Assembly: GCA_028873825.1 (NCBI GenBank)
Contig: JAPPNM010000039.1
Coordinates: forward strand, 1 to 36,199
DNA from: Gemmatimonadota bacterium
GTDB lineage: Bacteria > Gemmatimonadota > Gemmatimonadetes > Longimicrobiales > Gaopeijiaceae
DNA length: 36,199 nucleotides
Direction of reading: 5' to 3'
The notes beneath the pieces were generated by a model. That model was not told where the DNA came from. It saw only the letters and a program-made list of their open reading frames with translations, and made no database searches. A program made the position numbers and the translations under genes. Below are positions 33,247-36,199 of the stretch, piece by piece; position 1 is the stretch's first letter, and the number at the start of each line of letters is the position of its first letter.

Positions 33247-34131
33247 GTGATGATCCCCGCCACCACCCCATTCGACCCCGTCACCGGCGAGTTCGACCCG
33301 GTGGCGCTCCGGCGCAACGTCGAGAAGTGGGCGCCGACCGGCATTCGCGGCCTCGTCATCGGAGGATCGACCGGGGAGGCGGTCCTGCTGGACGAGCGCG
33401 AGCGCGACCTGTCGTGGGACGTGGTCGGGCGGAGCGCGCCCGGCGGCCTGCTGCTGGTGGCCGGCACCGGCGCCGAGTCCCTGCGCGCCACCCTGCGCCT
33501 CACGCGCATGGCGGCCGCCCGCGGCTTCCACGCCGCGCTGGTGCAGCCCCCCGCCTTCTACAGGGGCGCAATGACCCCGGCGGTGGTTCGCGATCACTAC
33601 GTGGCCGTCGCCGACGCGGCGCCGGTCCCGGTCATCGTCTACCAGGCGCCCACCCGGTTCAGCACCCTCGACCTCCCGGCGGGGCTGGTGGCGGAACTCT
33701 CCGTCCACGAGAACATCATCGGGATCAAGGACTCGCGCGGGAAGCTAGACGCAGTGGGAGAGCTGGCGACGGGCACCGCGCGCGGCTTCCAGGTCCTCGT
33801 CGGGAGCGGCAGCCTCCTGTACGCGGCGCTCGAGACCGGCGCGGTCGGCGGCATTCTGGGCGTAGCCAACCTGGCGCCCCGGGCCTGCGCGCGCGTCCAT
33901 TCGCTCTTCATGGCGGGCGACACCGCCGGCGCGGGCAGGCTTCAGGAACGGATCGGACCGCTGCACAACGCCGTGGTGAGCGGCATGGGCGTGGCCGGCG
34001 TGAAGCGCGCCCTCGACCTCCTCGGATACCGGGGCGGGGTGCCCAGGCCGCCGCTCCAACCCCTCCCGGCAAGCCGCCGGGAGGAGGTCGCGGCGCACTT
34101 GGTCCGGGCGGGCCTCCTCGCCCGGCGTTGA
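33247..34131 (+). CDS. DapA/NAL-family lyase (dihydrodipicolinate-synthase-like aldolase)
   Basis: TIM-barrel class I aldolase, 294 aa from GTG 33247. The Schiff-base lysine is K161 in IIGIKDSRG, the catalytic tyrosine Y132 in VIVYQAPTRF, and the pyruvate-carboxylate loop is GGSTGEAVLL (39-48). Family reactions include lysine-pathway DapA, N-acetylneuraminate lyase and 4-hydroxy-2-oxoglutarate aldolase; the variant GSTGE and VYQAP argue for a side branch rather than classical DapA. The usual N-terminus of the family (I-D-L/I-x-G-V-x-x-P-x-T-T-P-F) is encoded five codons earlier, starting at ATC 33232 with an ideal ribosome-binding site, so the true start may be that ATC. Same strand as trpS. 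Confidence 0.88.
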   Translation: MMIPATTPFDPVTGEFDPVALRRNVEKWAPTGIRGLVIGGSTGEAVLLDERERDLSWDVVGRSAPGGLLLVAGTGAESLRATLRLTRMAAARGFHAALVQPPAFYRGAMTPAVVRDHYVAVADAAPVPVIVYQAPTRFSTLDLPAGLVAELSVHENIIGIKDSRGKLDAVGELATGTARGFQVLVGSGSLLYAALETGAVGGILGVANLAPRACARVHSLFMAGDTAGAGRLQERIGPLHNAVVSGMGVAGVKRALDLLGYRGGVPRPPLQPLPASRREEVAAHLVRAGLLARR

Positions 34132-34137
34132 CCCGTC

Positions 34138-34151
34138 GAGCGATATCGCTC
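34138..34151. terminator. Perfect 14-bp palindrome after the DapA-like gene
   Basis: GAGCGATATCGCTC begins 7 bases after the stop codon. It could form a short cruciform or hairpin but has no loop and no T-run; a protein site is equally possible. Confidence 0.3.
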
Positions 34152-34330
34152 TCATCCCCCGGAGAACTCCAAGCGCGATCGTCGTCACTCCCAGCCCGCC
34201 GGCCGCAAGCTGGCCCCCGCGGCCCCGAAACGCTATTGTCGCGGCGCGCGGCGGTTCGGCTCCTCCGGTTCGCGGACCCCGCCTCGCCGTTGCCGCACCC
34301 CGGCCTGCCGACTCCCTCTCCCCAAGGCGA

Positions 34331-34897
34331 ATGCGCATGGTTCCGCTAACTGCCCTCTGGCTGCCGGTCCTGCTCTCCGCCATCGTCGTATTCGCCGTGA
34401 GCGCCATGGTCTGGATGGTCATGCCGCACCACAAGAACGACTTCGCTCCCGCCGAGGACGAAGACGCCCTCATGGATGCGGTGCGCGGCGGCGTCGCAGG
34501 GCCCGGCATGTACAGTTTCCCCTGGCCCAGGGACGGCGAGGACAACAGCGAGGCCTACCGAGAGAGGCTGGCCGCCGGACCGGTGGGCGTCCTGCGGGTG
34601 CGCGAGCCCGGCGCCGTGATCGACATGAGGCCGGCGATGGCCAAGTCGTTTCTGCTCCAGGTCGTCGTCGCGGTCTTCGTCGCCTTCCTGGCCGCCGGCA
34701 CTCTGCAGCGGGGCGCGTCCTTCCTCCCGGTCTTCCATGTCGCGGGCACGGCGGCCTTCATGGCGCACGGCTTCATCGGCTTCCAGGAGAGCATCTGGTT
34801 CGGCCTTCCCGGCAAGGTTGCCTTCAAGCACGCCCTCGACGGGCTCGTCTACGCACTGCTCACCGCGAGCATCTTCGGCTGGCTGTGGCCCGCATGA
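34331..34897 (+). CDS. Conserved-looking integral membrane protein of unknown function
   Basis: Not recognised. 188 aa with one N-terminal helix (LTALWLPVLLSAIVVFAVSA), a soluble stretch containing HHKNDFAPAEDEDALMDAVR and MYSFPWPRD (about 33-100), then three helices (LLQVVVAVFVAFLAAGTL; FHVAGTAAFMAHGFIGF; ALDGLVYALLTASIFGWLWP). The soluble part would lie on the cytoplasmic or periplasmic face between helices 1 and 2. High third-position GC supports coding. The start at 34331 is ATG; the ATG two codons later (34337) is equivalent. It stands alone on the plus strand and converges with the broken lipoprotein gene, 21 bases apart. Confidence 0.7.
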   Translation: MRMVPLTALWLPVLLSAIVVFAVSAMVWMVMPHHKNDFAPAEDEDALMDAVRGGVAGPGMYSFPWPRDGEDNSEAYRERLAAGPVGVLRVREPGAVIDMRPAMAKSFLLQVVVAVFVAFLAAGTLQRGASFLPVFHVAGTAAFMAHGFIGFQESIWFGLPGKVAFKHALDGLVYALLTASIFGWLWPA

Positions 34898-34918
34898 GCG
34901 TTTTCGGTCACCCTCCTG

Positions 34919-35492
34919 TCACTCTTCGGCAATCTCGTATTCGAGGGTCTGACGGCATTCGTCGCCCCCGATCAGCTCCTCCACCCAAGTCGCAATGCCG
35001 AACTCTATTCGGGGGTCGCCCTCGTTCAACTCGTCGATTTCATCGTCTTGCATCAGGAGGTCCCCCATATAGACGCTGTGGACGACATTGACGAGGTCGA
35101 TGTTTGCCCACGCCCTTGCCCGCGATCACCACCAGCCAGTTGTCTCCCTGGGAGTCCGCAATACACTCGGTGATCTCGCCCTCCCAAGGGTGCTTCACGA
35201 CAACCGGGTAGGTGGCGGTACCCTCCCCCCCATCGGAGCCAGCGGCTGTCACCGTAATCCGGGCGGTGCCCTCGCTCCGACCGGTCACGGTAAGCGTAGT
35301 GTCGGCGATCGTGACGGTGACGACATCCGTGTCGGAACTAGTCGCCTGGTACTGATAGCTCACGGCGTCTCCGCTGGTAGCAAAGCAGACTGCTTGCAGG
35401 ACCGGATGTCCGACGATGGCCTTGATCGTCTCGGGCGCTGCGCAGGGCTCGAGCGCCACGGGACTCTCCTCCTCTCCGCAGGCTATAAGCAC
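34919..35492 (-). pseudogene. Ig-like (Big_2-type) lipoprotein with a single-base frameshift
   Basis: The first frame (35492 to about 35115) reads LIACGEEESPV, a lipobox, then a bacterial Ig-like domain (YQYQATSSDTDVVTVTIADT, TLTVTGRSEGTARITVTAAG, TYPVVV) and ECIADSQGDNWLVVIAGK. It then degenerates. Removing one base from the C-run at 35113-35115 restores a continuous frame, KAWANIDLVNVVHSVYMGDL, then an acidic tail ending ECRQTLEYEIAEE with TGA at 34919-34921, about 190 aa in all. The start is also poor: GTG 35492 leaves only four residues before the lipid cysteine, so the signal peptide is cut short. Lower GC than its neighbours suggests acquired DNA. Confidence 0.65.
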
Positions 35493-35593
35493 GTACCTGC
35501 CACGTGTCCGCTCCGCAATAGCGGTTTGGAATTATGGAAGGCTACGGGCCTGAACGCTACTTTCCCGGCTTCGCTACAACGAAATTGTATGAC

Positions 35594-35622
35594 TTGCACA
35601 TGTCCAAACGGACATATATCGT
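35594..35622 (+). promoter_or_regulatory. Promoter with a perfect dyad filling its spacer
   Basis: TTGCAC (35594-35599), a 17-base spacer and TATCGT (35617-35622) form a sigma-70-like promoter. The spacer is almost entirely the dyad ATGTCC-AAAC-GGACAT (35600-35615). A regulator bound there would lie between -35 and -10, as MerR-type activators and many repressors do. It points at the frames starting at 35660 and 35850. The 100 bases upstream hold nothing else recognisable. Confidence 0.45.
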
Positions 35623-35659
35623 GTGTTCATCGTGACTATCTGACGAGGAGGACGGTCGC

Positions 35660-36199
35660 TTGAACGATCTCCCCAAACCGGTGCCGGAGGCTCAAGACCC
35701 GGGGGGCGATTTCTGCCGCCGCCGGCGCGGGCGCTCGTGCTTGCGCGAGGATGATCTCATTGGTCAGTGTATAGGCGATTTCCGGCGGCGGCGGGCGCTG
35801 GCGCTCATGGCCGACGCTTCCCTGGGAACCTCGGACGAGGGAAAGATCGATGGCACGGATCCTGAAGCGCGTGGTTCGCTGGGTGCTCGAATGGTTGTTG
35901 AAGAAGATTTAGCGGTCCGTGGACAAGATTCCCCGACATTCGACCGGCGGTGCATTCGTGCCGACCGCTTCGCTCAGCTGGCCACACTTGTAAACTCTGT
36001 TTTACATAATGTCATGTTTACTATACATTTCCGAGGTCAGGTCGCGGAGCACCGGCGAGCCGTCCTCGTTGTGTTTCGCCGCCGGTCGCTCCCTGGTAGC
36101 CCGTGGACAAATCCCCCCCGGCATTCCTATGAAACAATGCCAGTGAGCGCAGCGCGTTTCAGCCCCGCGGGGTGGCCGCTCGCGGCCATGGGAGATTCG
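35660..36199 (+). CDS. Open frame from a TTG with strong ribosome-binding site; runs off the window
   Basis: GGAGGA (35647-35652) lies 7 bases before TTG 35660, a textbook spacing. The frame reads NDLPKPVPEAQDPGGDFCRR and stays open for 180 codons through the two element copies to the end of the window. Not recognised. Only about the first 55 codons have the GC-rich third positions usual here; beyond about 35840 third positions turn AT-rich while another frame (35850-35912) looks coding. Positions 35706-35730 and 35774-35798 are a degenerate duplication (GGCGATTTC plus CGG repeats). The original gene may have been short and cut by the element at 35910, or this is a leader frame. Confidence 0.22.
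   Translation, partial: MNDLPKPVPEAQDPGGDFCRRRRGRSCLREDDLIGQCIGDFRRRRALALMADASLGTSDEGKIDGTDPEARGSLGARMVVEEDLAVRGQDSPTFDRRCIRADRFAQLATLVNSVLHNVMFTIHFRGQVAEHRRAVLVVFRRRSLPGSPWTNPPRHSYETMPVSAARFSPAGWPLAAMGDS
35850..35912 (+). CDS. Candidate 20-residue cationic amphipathic peptide
   Basis: ATG 35850 to TAG 35912 encodes MARILKRVVRWVLEWLLKK plus a final Ile. Charged residues fall at 3, 6, 7, 10, 14, 18 and 19 with hydrophobics between, giving one polar and one apolar face on a helix, net charge about +5, two tryptophans. A purine-rich GAGGGAAAG lies 4-5 bases upstream. Third positions are mostly G/C, unlike the overlapping frame. The stop codon is the tip of element copy 5. It resembles small membrane toxins or lytic peptides in physical form only; it could also be the C-terminal helix of a longer frame lost to mutation. 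Confidence 0.35.
   Translation: MARILKRVVRWVLEWLLKKI
35910..36096 (+). repeat. Dispersed inverted-repeat element, copy 5 (left half)
   Basis: Left tip TAGCGGTCCGTGGACAAGAT at 35910, then GACATTCGACCGGCGGTGCA, and the AT-rich core at 35990-36032 (TGTAAA-CTCTGT-TTTACA hairpin, ATGTCATG, TATACATTT). Tip-to-core distance is 80 bases, against 81 in copy 2. After about 36035 the sequence no longer follows copy 2; the right arm and tip are missing, replaced by unrelated sequence and then another left tip at 36097. Confidence 0.65.
36097..36199 (+). repeat. Dispersed inverted-repeat element, copy 6 (left end; runs off the window)
   Basis: TAGCCCGTGGACAAATCCCC at 36097, followed by CCCCGGCATTC, matches the left tip and arm of copy 2 with a three-base deletion in CGG and loss of one A. 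Beyond 36127 it diverges. Two adjoining stems, CCCCGCGGGG (36163-36172) and TGGCCGC-TC-GCGGCCA (36173-36188), lie close to the window end. Confidence 0.55.

Noticed and set aside
35088-35663. Plus-strand 191-codon frame
   Set aside because: It is antisense to the Ig-like lipoprotein domain and shows no protein-like features.
1-36199. tRNA or rRNA genes
   Set aside because: No T-loop/acceptor pattern or rRNA-like stretch was seen by eye on either strand; a covariance search could still find something I missed.

Overview
The window comes from a high-GC, diderm (Gram-negative) bacterium. A TonB-dependent receptor paired with a DUF4249-like lipoprotein, an RND metal-efflux pump, PotABCD-type transport and a PSP1/RicT protein together suggest a Gemmatimonadota-like lineage. 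That is an inference; there is no rRNA here to settle it. Gene starts are mixed (ATG, GTG, TTG), and all three stop codons occur, TAG among them as the ordinary stop of several intact genes.

Layout. 1-233: one end of a dispersed inverted-repeat element. 231-3587 (minus): NCS2 purine permease, PPM1/LCM-type methyltransferase, EamA exporter. 3646-7521 (minus): three bacterial PH-domain membrane proteins (YdbS-like plus two tandem YdbT-like paralogues). 7557-13402 (minus): DUF4198 protein, CusA/CzcA-type RND pump and its periplasmic adaptor, with no outer-membrane channel nearby. 13554-15778 (plus): amidase and an exported unknown. 15821-17376 (minus): NarL-type response regulator and its histidine kinase, which carries an in-frame amber codon. 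17516-21973 (plus): an unknown protein with an apparent 5' frameshift, a TonB-dependent receptor whose 5' end is built from the dispersed element, and the DUF4249 partner. 22031-23502: an insertion sequence with an rve/DDE transposase. 23642-29831 (plus): accA, ricT-like, then an ATPase / binding protein / two permeases polyamine-type ABC operon. 29983-30843: another element copy and a coiled-coil membrane protein built on 33-bp repeats. 30969-34897: suhB-like phosphatase (minus), trpS, a DapA/NAL-family lyase and a membrane protein (plus). 34919-35492 (minus): a frameshifted Ig-like lipoprotein. 35594-36199: a promoter with a dyad in its spacer, a possible amphipathic micropeptide, and two more element copies.

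The most unusual content is not a named gene. It is a family of about 250-bp, non-autonomous, TA-ended inverted-repeat elements, with at least six full, partial or decayed copies in 36 kb. They have a conserved AT-rich core and a strongly conserved GC-rich right arm. In two places the TAG at the element's tip is the stop codon of the adjacent reading frame. In another, the element supplies the 5' coding sequence of an outer-membrane receptor. Several neighbouring genes (histidine kinase, the 17.5-kb unknown, the 35-kb lipoprotein) look broken by single-base events, so the region is either decaying or carries assembly errors; raw reads would separate the two.
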